A stretch of DNA of 64,000 bases from Microbacterium pumilum (GTDB taxonomy: Bacteria > Actinomycetota > Actinomycetes > Actinomycetales > Microbacteriaceae). The stretch lies in contig NZ_BAAAOH010000001.1 of assembly GCF_039530225.1 (NCBI RefSeq), forward strand, positions 2,170,001 through 2,234,000, read 5' to 3'. The notes beneath the pieces are model-generated. The model saw only the letters and a program-made list of their open reading frames with translations, had not been told where the DNA came from and did no database searches. How positions within the stretch are numbered: the stretch's first letter is position 1; every line of letters starts with the position of its first letter. The position numbers were made by a program, and so were the translations under genes. Below, in pieces: positions 42,682-51,737 of the stretch.

Positions 42682-43296
42682 ATGCTGGAGGAGGAGTACG
42701 ACAAGCCGCGCCGGCTGCCCTGGCACCTGCGGAAGCCGCCCGAGCCGGAGCGCCCGTTCGCGTATGCGATCCGGGCGGTCGAAGACCGCGACATCCCCGA
42801 CATCCGCGAGATCTACAACTACTACGTCACCAACTCGGTCGTGACCTTCGACGAGAAGAAGTGGACGTTCCAGCAGTGGCGCGACAAGGTCGAGCGCCTG
42901 CGAAAGCTCGACCTGCCGTTCATCGTCGCGGAGTCGCCGTCGGGACAGGTTCTGGGCTACGCGTACGTCTCACCCTGGTCGGGCAAATCCTCCTACCGGT
43001 ACACCGTCGAGAACTCGATCTATCTCGGCCAGGCCGCCACGGGCAAGGGGCTCGGACGTGCTCTGCTGGCCGAGCTGATTGCGGCGTGCGAGGCGAAGGG
43101 CATTCGCGAGATGGTCGCCGTGATCAGCGACAAGGGGGCCGAAGCATCCGTCTCGCTGCACGAGAAGCTCGGCTTCACAGAGGTCGGGCGCATGGGCAGG
43201 GTCGGGTTCAAGTTCGGCCGCTGGCTCGGCACGATCTACCTGCAGAAGTCCCTCACGCCGGTCAAGCAGAAGCGGACGAAGCTCTTCAGCCGCTGA
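42682..43296 (+). CDS. GNAT acetyltransferase, phosphinothricin-acetyltransferase-like
   Basis: A 204-residue acetyltransferase with a basic N-terminal extension (KPRRLPWHLRKPPEPERP). The fold runs AIRAVEDRDIPDIREIYNYYVTNSVVTFDE, FIVAESPSGQVLGYAYVSPW, IYLGQAATGKGLGRALLAELIAACEAKGI and LHEKLGFTEVGRMGRVGFKFGRWLGTIYLQK. The acetyl-CoA loop is Q-A-A-T-G-K-G-L-G. The similarity is to PAT/MnaT; the acceptor may be an amino acid or toxic analogue. TAGGCT lies 7 nt before the ATG. Confidence 0.85.
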   Translation: MLEEEYDKPRRLPWHLRKPPEPERPFAYAIRAVEDRDIPDIREIYNYYVTNSVVTFDEKKWTFQQWRDKVERLRKLDLPFIVAESPSGQVLGYAYVSPWSGKSSYRYTVENSIYLGQAATGKGLGRALLAELIAACEAKGIREMVAVISDKGAEASVSLHEKLGFTEVGRMGRVGFKFGRWLGTIYLQKSLTPVKQKRTKLFSR

Positions 43297-43317
43297 TCCC
43301 GTCGCAGCGGGCTGCAG

Positions 43318-43752
43318 TCAGTCGCCGCTGCGCCGGCCCGGCGAACCGGCTTCGCGCACGGCGTCGATGAGATCGCGCCATGGGCCCCGGACCTCGGGGT
43401 CGGCGAGCTCGGCTGCGCGCCGCCGATCGCCGCAGCGCACATCGAGACGCCACATGAACAGGTCCGCCCCCGCAGGCCCGGTGCCGATCCGCACGGCATC
43501 CCACGGGCATCCTTCGATCAGCGTGACCCAGTGCGGCGCTTCGTCCTCACCGGCCTCGGCACGCCAGGTGCGTCGGAGTCCGGCGAAACCCCCGCTGCGG
43601 ATGACGGTGACGGCGACGGCCGGTTGCGGCGATGCATCTGGCGATCGCTCACTCGCCGGCTGATCCGGCCGGCGCTCCGTGGACCCGGGAGTGTCGCCGG
43701 GGACGGTGGCGTGTCGCGCTCCGCCCACTGCGTCATCGCTGTCAGGGTGCAT
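43318..43752 (-). CDS. emfourin-like protealysin inhibitor
   Basis: A 144-residue protein whose C-terminal domain is that of emfourin, the dedicated inhibitor of protealysin-like M4 proteases: AVTVIRSGGFAGLRRTWRAEAGE, then WDAVRIG and DLFMWRLDVRCG. A low-complexity, Pro/Ser-rich stretch of about 45 residues precedes the domain. ATG 43752 overlaps the last 11 nt of the protease gene, coupling inhibitor to enzyme. No signal peptide, so it is presumably cytoplasmic like its partner. Confidence 0.85.
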   Translation of the reverse strand: MHPDSDDAVGGARHATVPGDTPGSTERRPDQPASERSPDASPQPAVAVTVIRSGGFAGLRRTWRAEAGEDEAPHWVTLIEGCPWDAVRIGTGPAGADLFMWRLDVRCGDRRRAAELADPEVRGPWRDLIDAVREAGSPGRRSGD

Positions 43753-44800
43753 CCTCGAGTACACCGACGCCGGTCCAGCCCGCCCGTACCGCGTCGACCT
43801 CCTCCGATCCTTCACCGTACTCCGCTGTGGCAGCGGCGAGGGTGGCGTTCGCGAAGGTGGCGAAGTCGGCGTCGGCAGGAACAGTGCCCGAGGTGAGGGC
43901 GCGATACCAGATCAAGCCGGCGCGTTCCCAGGCGTGGCCGCCGAGAGCCTTGGCGGTCAGGTAGAAAGCGTGGTTGGGGATGCCGGAGTTGATATGGACG
44001 CCGCCGTTGTCGTCGCTCGTCACGACGAAGCCGTTCATGTGCGCCGGCTGCGGGTCGCGCCCGAGCACGTCGTCGTCGTACGCGGTGCCCGGTGCCTCGA
44101 GTGACCGGAGGGCCCGGCCCTCGACCGCATCCGTGAAGATGCCCTCACCGATGAGCCACGACGCCTCGTCGACGGTCTGACCGAGGTGGTGCTGTTCGGC
44201 GAGGGCGCCGAACACGTCGGCGATGGATTCGTTGAGCGAGCCCGACTGCCCGGTGTAGTCGAGGCCGCCCGAGGCCTCGACGACACCGTGACTGAGTTCG
44301 TGCGCGATGACGCTGAGCGATCCGGTGAAACCCTGGAAGATCTCGCCGTCGCCGTCGCCGAACACCATGCGCTCGCCGTTCCAGAACGCGTTGTCGTAGT
44401 CGAGCCCATAGTGCACCGTCGCGAGGAGGGGCTCGCCCGCGCCGTCGACGCTGTTGCGCTGGAACGCATCCCAGTAGAAGTCGAACGTGACGCCGAGTCC
44501 GTCGAATGCGTCGTCGACCGCAGCGTCGCCCGTTGCGGCATCGTCTTCGCCCCTGACGCGGACGCCGGGGAGCACCTCACGTCTCTGTGCATCGGAGATC
44601 TCTCGATCCGGCGCCGGCACCGCCTCGGCCACGAGCGTGTCGCCGTCTTCGATGGACAGGCGCAGGCGCGAGCGCGCCGGGCCGTAGTCCCGCGGCACAG
44701 CAAGGGTGGCGCGGGCGGCCTGAGCGGCATGCTGCAGCTCGGGGTCCTGGAGGGCGGCGATCCGCGCGAGCAGATACGGGGGGACGATCGCGTGGGTCAT
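43742..44800 (-). CDS. M4 family metalloprotease, protealysin-like
   Basis: A 352-residue thermolysin-family protease lacking a signal peptide. The N-terminal MTHAIVPPYLLARIA carries the PPYLL motif of the short protealysin propeptide. The zinc site is VIAHELSHGVVEASGG with the downstream GSLNESIADVFGAL, and the catalytic region contains GGVHINSGIPNHAFYL. Such enzymes are synthesised in the cytoplasm and held by emfourin, encoded just downstream with overlap. TAGCCT lies 6 nt before ATG 44800 (leaderless). Confidence 0.9.
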   Translation of the reverse strand: MTHAIVPPYLLARIAALQDPELQHAAQAARATLAVPRDYGPARSRLRLSIEDGDTLVAEAVPAPDREISDAQRREVLPGVRVRGEDDAATGDAAVDDAFDGLGVTFDFYWDAFQRNSVDGAGEPLLATVHYGLDYDNAFWNGERMVFGDGDGEIFQGFTGSLSVIAHELSHGVVEASGGLDYTGQSGSLNESIADVFGALAEQHHLGQTVDEASWLIGEGIFTDAVEGRALRSLEAPGTAYDDDVLGRDPQPAHMNGFVVTSDDNGGVHINSGIPNHAFYLTAKALGGHAWERAGLIWYRALTSGTVPADADFATFANATLAAATAEYGEGSEEVDAVRAGWTGVGVLEDAP

Positions 44801-44832
44801 GATCCGAGGCTAGTCGCGCTCGGCGACACCCT

Positions 44833-45825
44833 TCAGGATGACGCGGCGCGGGGGTCGATGGCCGGGATCGACGCGAGCAGCCGTCGCGTGTAGGCGACTT
44901 GCGGCTGCATCAGGACCTTCTCGGTGGGCCCATCCTCGACGATACGGCCGTCTTTCATCACGACGACCTCGTCGCACAGGTTCTGCACGACGCCGATGTC
45001 GTGCGACACCAGCAGCAGGGTCAGGCCGTCGCGGGCACGCAGCCGGACGAGGAGCTCCAGGATCTGCGCACGGACCGTCACGTCGAGCGCCGACAGCGGC
45101 TCGTCGCCGACCAGCAGCCGGGGACGGTGCGCGATCGCCCGCGCCAGGGCGATCCGCTGGCGCTGACCGCCCGAGAACTCGTGCGGGAACCGGTCAGCCA
45201 TCGCCGGCTCGAGCCCGACATCCTCGAGCACCTCGCGCACCCGCGCACGCCGGTCGCCCTCGATCCCGAGGGCCCACAGCGGCTCGCCGATGATCCGCCC
45301 AACGCTCATGCGCGGGTCGAGCGAGGCGTACGGGTCCTGGAAGACGATGCCGGTCTCGCGGCGCAGCCAGTGGAGGTCTCGTGCGCTCGCCGCCGCATCG
45401 ACCTCGCGACCGCCGAACTCGACGGTGCCCGCCGAGGGTCGGTCGAGGCCGAGCAGCAGACGCATGAGCGTCGACTTGCCCGACCCGGATTCGCCGATGA
45501 TGCCTACCGCGGAACCCTCGCGGACGACGATGTCGGCGTCTTCGAGCGCTGTGGTGAAGGCCTTCGGCCCGAACAGCGTGGCCTTGGGCGCGTGGTAGCG
45601 GCGCGCGAGCCCGCGGCCGCGGACGAGCGGCTCGTGACCGTGTCCATTCGATCCCTGACCGTGTCCATCCGGTCCCTGACCGTGTCCATTCGATCCCCGA
45701 CCGTGTCCATCCGGTCCCTGGCCGTGTCCATCCGATCCCTGACCGTGTCCATCCGGTCCCTGGCCGTGTCCATTCGATCCCTGACCGTGTCCACCCGGTC
45801 CCTGAGCTTGTCGAAGGGCGCTCAC
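44833..45825 (-). CDS. dipeptide/oligopeptide ABC transporter ATPase (DppF-type) with repeat-built N-terminus
   Basis: A 330-residue ABC ATPase. [20 protein letters not shown] is Walker [18 protein letters not shown] the Q loop, [19 protein letters not shown] the signature and [15 protein letters not shown]alker B. Start GTG 45825 overlaps the upstream stop (GTGA). Residues 2-9 (SALRQAQG) are encoded by the dispersed 21-23-bp repeat; about residues 8-62 are eight heptad repeats of the type [14 protein letters not shown], giving at least eight His. The normal ATPase begins after [14 protein letters not shown]. Confidence 0.9.
   Translation of the reverse strand: MSALRQAQGPGGHGQGSNGHGQGPDGHGQGSDGHGQGPDGHGRGSNGHGQGPDGHGQGSNGHGHEPLVRGRGLARRYHAPKATLFGPKAFTTALEDADIVVREGSAVGIIGESGSGKSTLMRLLLGLDRPSAGTVEFGGREVDAAASARDLHWLRRETGIVFQDPYASLDPRMSVGRIIGEPLWALGIEGDRRARVREVLEDVGLEPAMADRFPHEFSGGQRQRIALARAIAHRPRLLVGDEPLSALDVTVRAQILELLVRLRARDGLTLLLVSHDIGVVQNLCDEVVVMKDGRIVEDGPTEKVLMQPQVAYTRRLLASIPAIDPRAASS
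45638..45805 (-). repeat. 21-bp tandem repeat, eight copies, in frame inside the DppF gene
   Basis: Eight consecutive units of exactly 21 bp, mostly alternating CCGTGTCCATTCGATCCCTGA-like and CCGTGTCCATCCGGTCCCTGA-like forms (plus strand), giving a partial 42-bp higher-order pattern. All copies keep the minus-strand frame. Unit ends share GGTCCCTGA with the dispersed repeat next to it (45796-45818), from which the array may have grown. Confidence 0.9.
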
Positions 45826-46610
45826 GGCCGGCCTCCCGGGCGCCACAGGGTTGCTGTCGCATCGCGCAGCAGCCCCTGGGTGATGGGGGAGGAGGGCGCG
45901 GTGAGGAGCCTCGCGATCGGGGCATCCTCCACCACTCGCCCGTCCTCCAGCACGACACCGTGCGTCGCGATCTGCGACAGCACAGCGAGGTCGTGCGTGA
46001 TGAACACGAGCGACATGCCGTCATCGGCCACCAGGGCGCGGAGCAGGTCGAGGATCTCGGCCTGGATCGTCACATCGAGCGCCGTCGTCGGCTCGTCGGC
46101 GATCAGCAGGCGCGGTCGGCACGCCAGTGCCATGGCGATGGCGACGCGCTGCCGCTGCCCGCCGGAGAGCTGATGCGGGTAGCGGCGCGTGATCCGCTCC
46201 GGGTCGGGGAGCGCGACGCGCGCGGCCTCCGCGACGGCTCGGGCAGCGGCATCCCGCCGCGAAGCGCCCTCGTGGATGCGGATCGACTCGGCGATCTGCG
46301 TGCCGACGGTGCGGATCGGGTTGAGGGCGGTCCGGGGCTCCTGGAAGACGATCCCGATCTCGTCGCCGCGCAGCTCGGCGAGCTCGCGATCGGGCAGGCC
46401 GATGAGCTCGCGTCCGTTCCAGCGCACGCTTCCGGCGGCGGTCGCGCCGTCCGGGAGGAGCCCCAGGATCGCAAGTGCGGTGAGCGACTTGCCCGATCCC
46501 GACTCGCCGATGAGCCCCACGCGCGCGCCGTCCGGTACGGCGAACGAGACGCCGTCGACGACGCGTCGGCCGCCGATCTCGACCGTGAGGTCCTGCACCT
46601 CGAGGGTCAC
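45822..46610 (-). CDS. ABC transporter ATPase (DppD-type)
   Basis: A 262-residue ATPase with [23 protein letters not shown] (Walker A), [22 protein letters not shown] (Q loop), [19 protein letters not shown] (signature) and [19 protein letters not shown] (Walker B). GTG 46610 overlaps the permease stop (GTGA 46607-46610). The usual C-terminal oligopeptide-binding cap of DppD-type subunits is absent or short. A longer in-frame reading upstream runs through the permease gene in another frame and is not real. Confidence 0.93.
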   Translation of the reverse strand: MTLEVQDLTVEIGGRRVVDGVSFAVPDGARVGLIGESGSGKSLTALAILGLLPDGATAAGSVRWNGRELIGLPDRELAELRGDEIGIVFQEPRTALNPIRTVGTQIAESIRIHEGASRRDAAARAVAEAARVALPDPERITRRYPHQLSGGQRQRVAIAMALACRPRLLIADEPTTALDVTIQAEILDLLRALVADDGMSLVFITHDLAVLSQIATHGVVLEDGRVVEDAPIARLLTAPSSPITQGLLRDATATLWRPGGRP

Positions 46611-47584
46611 GAGACGACCTCCGGCACGTGGCGGATCGCGCCGCGCGGCGGATGCAGCGGATCGCGGCCGTGAGACAGGGTCGGGTCGGTCGCCTCGCGG
46701 AGCGCGTCGCCGAGCAGATTCAGTCCGAGCACGGTGATCGTGATCGCGAGCCCCGGCCAGACGACCGACAGCGGATGCACCGTGATGAACTGCTGCAGCT
46801 CGGCGAGCAGGAGTCCCCACGACGGCTCGGTGACCGGTGCGCCGAAGCCGAGGTACGACAGACCCGCTTCGGCGAGCACCGCGACCGCCATCGCCCACGA
46901 CAGCTGCACGATGAACACCGGCGCGACGTTGGGGAGGAGGTGGCGCATCAGGTTCTGAGCCGGTGTGAGCCCCGAAGCCCGCCCGGCGAGCACGAAGTCG
47001 CTCTGCAGCACGCGGCGCAGCTCGGGACGCGTGACGCGTGCGATGTTGACGCCGAAACCGATGCCGACCGACCAGATCACGACCCAGAGGGACCCGCCCC
47101 ACACCGCCGAGATCATCATCGCGATGATGAGCACCGGAAAGGCGATCAGGATGTCGACGAAGACGGCGACCGACTCGCGCACCCATCGGACGGTGAGGGC
47201 GCCCAGCGCCGCCAGCGCGATGCCGACGACCGTGGCGATGATCCCGGCCCCGACCGCGACGATCACCGTCGTGCGGGAACCCGCCATGATGAGGCTCAGG
47301 ATGTCGCGTCCCGACCCGTCCGTGCCGAAGACGTGGGGCCAGCTCGGGCCGGCCCACCGGTCCGCGATGTCGACCTGCTGCGGGTTGAATGGCGTCCAGA
47401 CCAGCGAGACCAGCGCCGTGACCACGACGCCGATGACGACGATGATGCCGAACCGACCGGTCGACAGCGCCCACAGCCGCCGCAGCCAGGTCCAGCGCGA
47501 GCGTCTCGATGGTGTCGCCGCGCTCCCGGAAGCGGTCCCTGAGCTCGTCGAAGCGGTCCCTGAGCTCGTCGAAGGGTCGGTCAT
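46607..47584 (-). CDS. ABC transporter permease (DppC-type)
   Basis: A 325-residue permease with a cytoplasmic N-terminus and about six membrane helices. The EAA loop reads RVTRPELRRVLQSDFVLAGRASGLTPAQNLMRHLLPN, and GTDGSGRDILSLIMAGSRTT is the DppC signature. The N-terminal MTDPSTSSGTASTSSGTASGS is encoded by two tandem copies of the dispersed repeat at 47533-47576. Start ATG overlaps the upstream stop (ATGA). Confidence 0.93.
   Translation of the reverse strand: MTDPSTSSGTASTSSGTASGSAATPSRRSRWTWLRRLWALSTGRFGIIVVIGVVVTALVSLVWTPFNPQQVDIADRWAGPSWPHVFGTDGSGRDILSLIMAGSRTTVIVAVGAGIIATVVGIALAALGALTVRWVRESVAVFVDILIAFPVLIIAMMISAVWGGSLWVVIWSVGIGFGVNIARVTRPELRRVLQSDFVLAGRASGLTPAQNLMRHLLPNVAPVFIVQLSWAMAVAVLAEAGLSYLGFGAPVTEPSWGLLLAELQQFITVHPLSVVWPGLAITITVLGLNLLGDALREATDPTLSHGRDPLHPPRGAIRHVPEVVS
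47533..47576 (-). repeat. dispersed 21-23-bp repeat, two tandem copies in the DppC N-terminus
   Basis: CGGTCCCTGAGCTCGTCGAAG at 47533-47553 and again at 47554-47574 (extending GG). The same string occurs with one change at 45796-45818 and inverted at 58984-59006. Here it encodes the Ser/Thr-rich N-terminus of the permease. Confidence 0.85.
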
Positions 47585-48531
47585 GACGCCTCCCGCTGCC
47601 GCGGGTCGAGCAGGCGGTGCACGAGATCCACCACGAATCCGACGATCAGCACGAAGCCGGTGAGCACGAGCAGCTCGCCCTGCACCTTGGGCAGGTCGCG
47701 GCGGCTGACGTCCTGGACGAGCATCCGTCCGATGCCGGGGAGTGCGAAGAGCTGCTCGATCACGACGGCACCCACGATGATGCCGGCGATCTGCAGGCCG
47801 AGCACCGTGATGACCGAGAGGCCGACGACCGGCAGCCCGTGGCGGATGAGCGCGGTGTCGCGGGTCAGCCCCTTGGCAGCAGCGGTGCGGACGTAGTCCT
47901 GTCCGACGGCCTGCAGCGTGGCGCTTCGCACGAACCGCATGAGCATGGCGCCTTCGACGATGCCGATGGTCAGCGCCGGCAGCAGGAGCGAGCGGAACGC
48001 GGCCCAGGGATCAGCCCACCCGGTGCGCGGGAATCCCTGCGCGGGCAGCCAGCCGAGCCAGACCGCGAACACCACGACGAGCATCATTCCGGCCCAGACC
48101 ACCGGCACGGCGGCGAGGGTCTGCGCCCCTACGCTCATCACGGTGCCCGTCGAGCGGCTGCGCCGCATCGCGGAGAGCACGCCCAACGGAACGCTGAACA
48201 GTATGGCGATCGTGAGCGCCATGACACCCAGCGGCACCGTCACACGGATCTTCTGAGCGAGTTCGTCCGCGACGCTGGACCCGGTCAGCAGGGAGTTGCC
48301 GAGATCCCCGCGGAACACGCCGCTGATCCACTCGAGGTATTGCGCCGTCAGCGGCTGATCGAGTCCCAGTCGCTGACGGAGCGCCTCCACCTGCTCGGGG
48401 GTGCTGTTGACCCCCGCGATCAGCTGGGCGACATCCCCGGGGAGCACCCGAAGGGTGAGGAAGATGAGCACGCTGGCGACGAGCAGCCCGAGCAGAAGCA
48501 GGGCCAGTCGTGTCAGCGTGTATCGGATCAC
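47581..48531 (-). CDS. ABC transporter permease (DppB-type)
   Basis: A 316-residue permease with about six helices. The EAA loop is FVRSATLQAVGQDYVRTAAAKGLTRDTALIRHGLPV, and LDQPLTAQYLEWISGVFRGDLGNSLLTGSSVADEL matches the DppB periplasmic region. GTG 48531 overlaps the substrate-binding protein stop (GTGA 48528-48531). Confidence 0.93.
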   Translation of the reverse strand: MIRYTLTRLALLLLGLLVASVLIFLTLRVLPGDVAQLIAGVNSTPEQVEALRQRLGLDQPLTAQYLEWISGVFRGDLGNSLLTGSSVADELAQKIRVTVPLGVMALTIAILFSVPLGVLSAMRRSRSTGTVMSVGAQTLAAVPVVWAGMMLVVVFAVWLGWLPAQGFPRTGWADPWAAFRSLLLPALTIGIVEGAMLMRFVRSATLQAVGQDYVRTAAAKGLTRDTALIRHGLPVVGLSVITVLGLQIAGIIVGAVVIEQLFALPGIGRMLVQDVSRRDLPKVQGELLVLTGFVLIVGFVVDLVHRLLDPRQREAS

Positions 48532-50036
48532 CCGTCGCTCTTGGTCAGCTCGGCGAGGTTGAGTCGCTCGTTCACGTTGGTGGTGGGAATCCCGCTGATG
48601 CCGGTGCCGACGGCGACGACCGATGCTCCGTTGTAGAGCCAGTCGGCGCCGGCGTCCTCCGAGACGATGCGAGCCGCCTGCTTCAGCAGCTCGGCCGCCT
48701 CATCCGGGTCGGTCGCCGCGAGCGACTGCGCGTAGAGATCCTGCACCTCGGGGTTGTCGTACGTGAAGTAGTAGTCGGGGTTCGCCCAGTTCTCGAAGTC
48801 GCGCGCCTCGGTGTGCAGCACGAACGACAGGTCGTAGTCCTTCTTCGTGTAGACGTTCTCGAGCCACGTCGAGAAGTCGACCGAGTCGACCTCGAGCGTG
48901 ATGCCGACGTCGGCGAGGTTCGAGACCAGGATCTGCGGGATGGTCGTGGAGTAGAAGTTCGGGATCGTGAGCGTCAGGGTGAGGTCCTCGACGCCCGCAT
49001 CGGCGAGCAGCGTCTTCGCAGCCTCGGGGTCGAACGGCGCGACGTCCGAGAGGTCCTCGTACCCCGGGTCGAGCTCGGGGATCGGTCCGTACTGAGTCTG
49101 TCCCGACGCCAACGCTTCGACGATCGCGTCGTGGTCGATCGCCTGGCGGATCGCCTGGCGCACCCGCTTGTCGGCGAGCGGTCCGCTGGCCTGGTTGAAC
49201 GCGAGCGTGCCCTTGTCGGTGGACTTGCCGAGTTCGACGGTGAAGTCGCCGTTCGCCTCGACCTGGTCCTTCAGGTTGGCATCGAAACCGGTGAGCACGT
49301 CGACCTCGCCGGCGAGCGCGGCATTCACGGCCGCCTGGTCGGTCGGGATGTAGTCGAAGACGACCTCGGCGACCTGCGCCTTCTCGCCCCAATAGTCCTC
49401 GTTGCGGGCGAAGGTGATGCTGTCGCCCTGCACCCAGTCCGTCAGCACGAAGGGACCGGTGCCGTTCGCGGCGGTCTGGTAGTCCACCGTGTCATCCTGC
49501 TTCAGGATCAGACCGGCGCGGCCGGTCAGGTTCCACAGCAGGCTCGAGTCGGGCTCGGTCAGCGTGAGCGTGATCTCCTGCCCGTCGGCAGTGATCGATT
49601 CGACGTTGGCGAGCCGCGCGGAGTCTGACCATTCCGCGGTGTCCTTGCGGGTCTCCAGCGACCAGACCACATCTTCGGGAGTGAGTTCCTGACCGTCGTG
49701 GAAGGTGACGCCCTCCTGCAGCGTGAACGTGTAGGTCAGCCCATCGTCCGAGATCGTCCAGTCGCTCGCGAGCGACGGCACGATCTCCTGGTCGGGCGTG
49801 CGAGCCACAAGGCCCTGGTAGACGTTGTCGACCAGGATCTGGTCGAGCGCCGCGCCCGCCGTCTGCCGGATGTCGAGGTTGCTCGGCTCGAGCACGAGAC
49901 GGATGACCGCGGAGGCGTCGGGGTCGGGCTCACTCGTCGCGCTCGGCGACGGCGTCGCGCTGCCGGTGCAGGCGGTGAGCAGGAGCGCGCCCGCGGCGAG
50001 CAGGGAGGCCGCGGCGAGGGCGGTGCGACGAAGCAT
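48528..50036 (-). CDS. ABC transporter substrate-binding lipoprotein, family 5
   Basis: A 502-residue family 5 solute-binding protein. The lipobox LLTAC follows a short Ala/Leu-rich signal (residues 1-23), so it is anchored outside the membrane. YQGLVARTPDQEIVPSLASDWTISDDGLTYTFTLQEGVTFHDGQELTPEDVVWSLE is the diagnostic cluster. It heads the five-gene dpp-like operon; ligand is likely a peptide but unproven. SD GGAAGGAACCC precedes the ATG; a candidate -10 (TAGGCT, 50127-50122) gives a leader of about 80 nt. Confidence 0.9.
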   Translation of the reverse strand: MLRRTALAAASLLAAGALLLTACTGSATPSPSATSEPDPDASAVIRLVLEPSNLDIRQTAGAALDQILVDNVYQGLVARTPDQEIVPSLASDWTISDDGLTYTFTLQEGVTFHDGQELTPEDVVWSLETRKDTAEWSDSARLANVESITADGQEITLTLTEPDSSLLWNLTGRAGLILKQDDTVDYQTAANGTGPFVLTDWVQGDSITFARNEDYWGEKAQVAEVVFDYIPTDQAAVNAALAGEVDVLTGFDANLKDQVEANGDFTVELGKSTDKGTLAFNQASGPLADKRVRQAIRQAIDHDAIVEALASGQTQYGPIPELDPGYEDLSDVAPFDPEAAKTLLADAGVEDLTLTLTIPNFYSTTIPQILVSNLADVGITLEVDSVDFSTWLENVYTKKDYDLSFVLHTEARDFENWANPDYYFTYDNPEVQDLYAQSLAATDPDEAAELLKQAARIVSEDAGADWLYNGASVVAVGTGISGIPTTNVNERLNLAELTKSDG

Positions 50037-50121
50037 TGGGTTCCTTCCGGAGGGGCGTCCGCGTGCTGTGCGGAAGTGCCGAAACGGGGTTGATCGGCGG
50101 TCGTGCTGGTGCGTTCACTAA

Positions 50122-50127
50122 AGCCTA
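50122..50127 (-). promoter_or_regulatory. candidate -10 of the dpp-like operon
   Basis: TAGGCT on the minus strand upstream of the substrate-binding protein gene, in a 143-nt gap behind an unrelated hydrolase gene. No clear -35 was seen. Confidence 0.35.
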
Positions 50128-50179
50128 GAGAGTGCGGGACGGCCCGACCGCACCCGCTACCCGGAACGAAACATAAGCG

Positions 50180-51166
50180 TTAACCCTTCCCGGCGAGGGT
50201 CCGCAGGTCCCTTCCGAGCTCCAGCGGGCGTTCTTCCTGCACGTTGTGTCCGGATGCGACGGTGACGACGGATGCCGCAGGCACGCGTGCTCGGAACTGC
50301 GTCGCATCCGCCTCGGTGACGTAGCCTCGATCGCCCTGCATCAGGGTGATCGGCGCTGTCACAGCGATGAGATCCTGCCAGCCGGCTTCGCCCAGCACCG
50401 CCGCGACCGCGTCCTGTCCGTCGGCGGGCGGTGCGGCCGGCTCGGCGTTGGCCGCCGCCATCGCCGCCGCCAGGTGGGCGAAGTGGTGCTTCCACTCCAC
50501 GCGGCCGTCGGGCCGCACCCGCGAGTTGAAGTACACGCCGCGCTCGGCCGCCGCACGTGAGCCACCCAGCCCGAAGGCGAGCGCGCGGTCGACGAGCTCG
50601 TCGCGCGAGGCCCAATCGGTCGGACCGGCGAAGAACTCCCGGATCTGGGTCGGCCCGGCGTTCGGGTCGACCCCCGGCGTGATGTCGATGATCACGAGCT
50701 CGCGCACGAGATCGGGTCGGGATGCGGCGACCGCCGCCGCGGTGAGCCCGCCCAGCGACTGGCCGACGAGAAGCTGAGGGCCGTCGGTCCAGGCGTCCAT
50801 GCCGGCCGCGACATCCGGGGCGAGAACTCGTGCGACGTACGCCGCGTCGGCACGCCACGATGAATCGCCGTGTCCGGGCAGGTCGATCGCAAGCGCGGGA
50901 AGCCCGAGGGCGAGGATCGTGGTGTCCCAGGTGTGGGCGTTGAGCCCGGCGCCGTGCAGGAAGGTCACGACGGGTCCGCCGGCGCCGCCACCCCCGTCTT
51001 CACTGCCTGGAGGCGGCGCCGCAACGGGCGTGTAGCGCAGTGCGCTGAGGATGCGACCGTCCGCCAGGGTGAGCGATAGCCGCTCGCCGCGGGGGATCGG
51101 CCCCTCGATGCCGACGTCCGCGGCCTGCTCGGTCAGAAACGAGAACTCGTCGATGGGTTCGCTCAC
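50180..51166 (-). CDS. alpha/beta hydrolase
   Basis: A 328-residue alpha/beta-hydrolase. VVTFLHGAGLNAHTWDTTILALGLPALAIDLPGHGDSSW contains the oxyanion HG and PGHG; the nucleophile elbow is LLVGQSLGGLTAAAVA; the likely His is in VASGHNVQEERP. An Asp partner is expected in the MQGDRGYV region. Substrate unknown. GTG 51166 has GAGAAT 6 nt upstream. Confidence 0.82.
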   Translation of the reverse strand: MSEPIDEFSFLTEQAADVGIEGPIPRGERLSLTLADGRILSALRYTPVAAPPPGSEDGGGGAGGPVVTFLHGAGLNAHTWDTTILALGLPALAIDLPGHGDSSWRADAAYVARVLAPDVAAGMDAWTDGPQLLVGQSLGGLTAAAVAASRPDLVRELVIIDITPGVDPNAGPTQIREFFAGPTDWASRDELVDRALAFGLGGSRAAAERGVYFNSRVRPDGRVEWKHHFAHLAAAMAAANAEPAAPPADGQDAVAAVLGEAGWQDLIAVTAPITLMQGDRGYVTEADATQFRARVPAASVVTVASGHNVQEERPLELGRDLRTLAGKG

Positions 51167-51227
51167 TCGGACATTCTCGCGCACCCGCGGGCGGGCCCCG
51201 CACACGGCCCGTCGCTACGCTGGTGGC

Positions 51228-51737
51228 ATGAGCGAACAACCCCGAGTGCATCTGTCGCGATCCGCCCCAGACGTGTACCAGGGGCTCGCCGCCTTCTCGA
51301 AGACCGTCGGCGGCGTCGCCGCCGGCTCGGGCATCGACGACCGGCTCAAGGAACTCGTCCAGGTGCACGTGTCGCAGCTGAACGGCTGTGCGTACTGCGT
51401 GCGGGTGCACGGCGATCGTGCGACCAAGGCGGGGGTCACCGTCGACGTGATCGCTCAGCTGCCGGTGTGGCGCGAGTCGGGGGTGTTCTCGGACCGCGAG
51501 CGCGCCGGGCTGGAGCTGGCGGAGGCGTTCACGTTCATCCATGAGGAGGGCATCCCCGACGACGTCTACGACCGCGTCGGCGGCATCTTGACTGAGCAGG
51601 AGTACGTGGCGCTCAGCTGGATCCTGGTGTCGATCAACGCGTTCAACCGGATCGCCGTCGCCGGTCGCTACCACGTGCCGCCGCGGGACGATCTCGGGCG
51701 AGAGGACAGCGACGCCGCGTCGGGAACGGCGTGGTGA
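51228..51737 (+). CDS. carboxymuconolactone decarboxylase/AhpD family protein
   Basis: A 169-residue all-helical AhpD-like protein with the redox CxxC in VSQLNGCAYCVRVHGDRATKAGV, typical of alkylhydroperoxidase AhpD/CMD relatives. Such proteins reduce peroxides or support thiol systems. TACGCT is 6 nt before ATG 51228. It overlaps the phosphatase gene (GTGA 51734-51737), so the two are co-expressed. Confidence 0.85.
   Translation: MSEQPRVHLSRSAPDVYQGLAAFSKTVGGVAAGSGIDDRLKELVQVHVSQLNGCAYCVRVHGDRATKAGVTVDVIAQLPVWRESGVFSDRERAGLELAEAFTFIHEEGIPDDVYDRVGGILTEQEYVALSWILVSINAFNRIAVAGRYHVPPRDDLGREDSDAASGTAW

Noticed and set aside
45638..45805. CRISPR-like array
   Set aside because: Unit length is 21 bp with no spacers, the repeats are contiguous and in frame inside a gene.
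45822..47474. 550-codon reading of the DppD frame starting far upstream
   Set aside because: The first half is the wrong frame of the permease gene; GTG 46610 overlaps the permease stop and begins at the conserved ABC domain.
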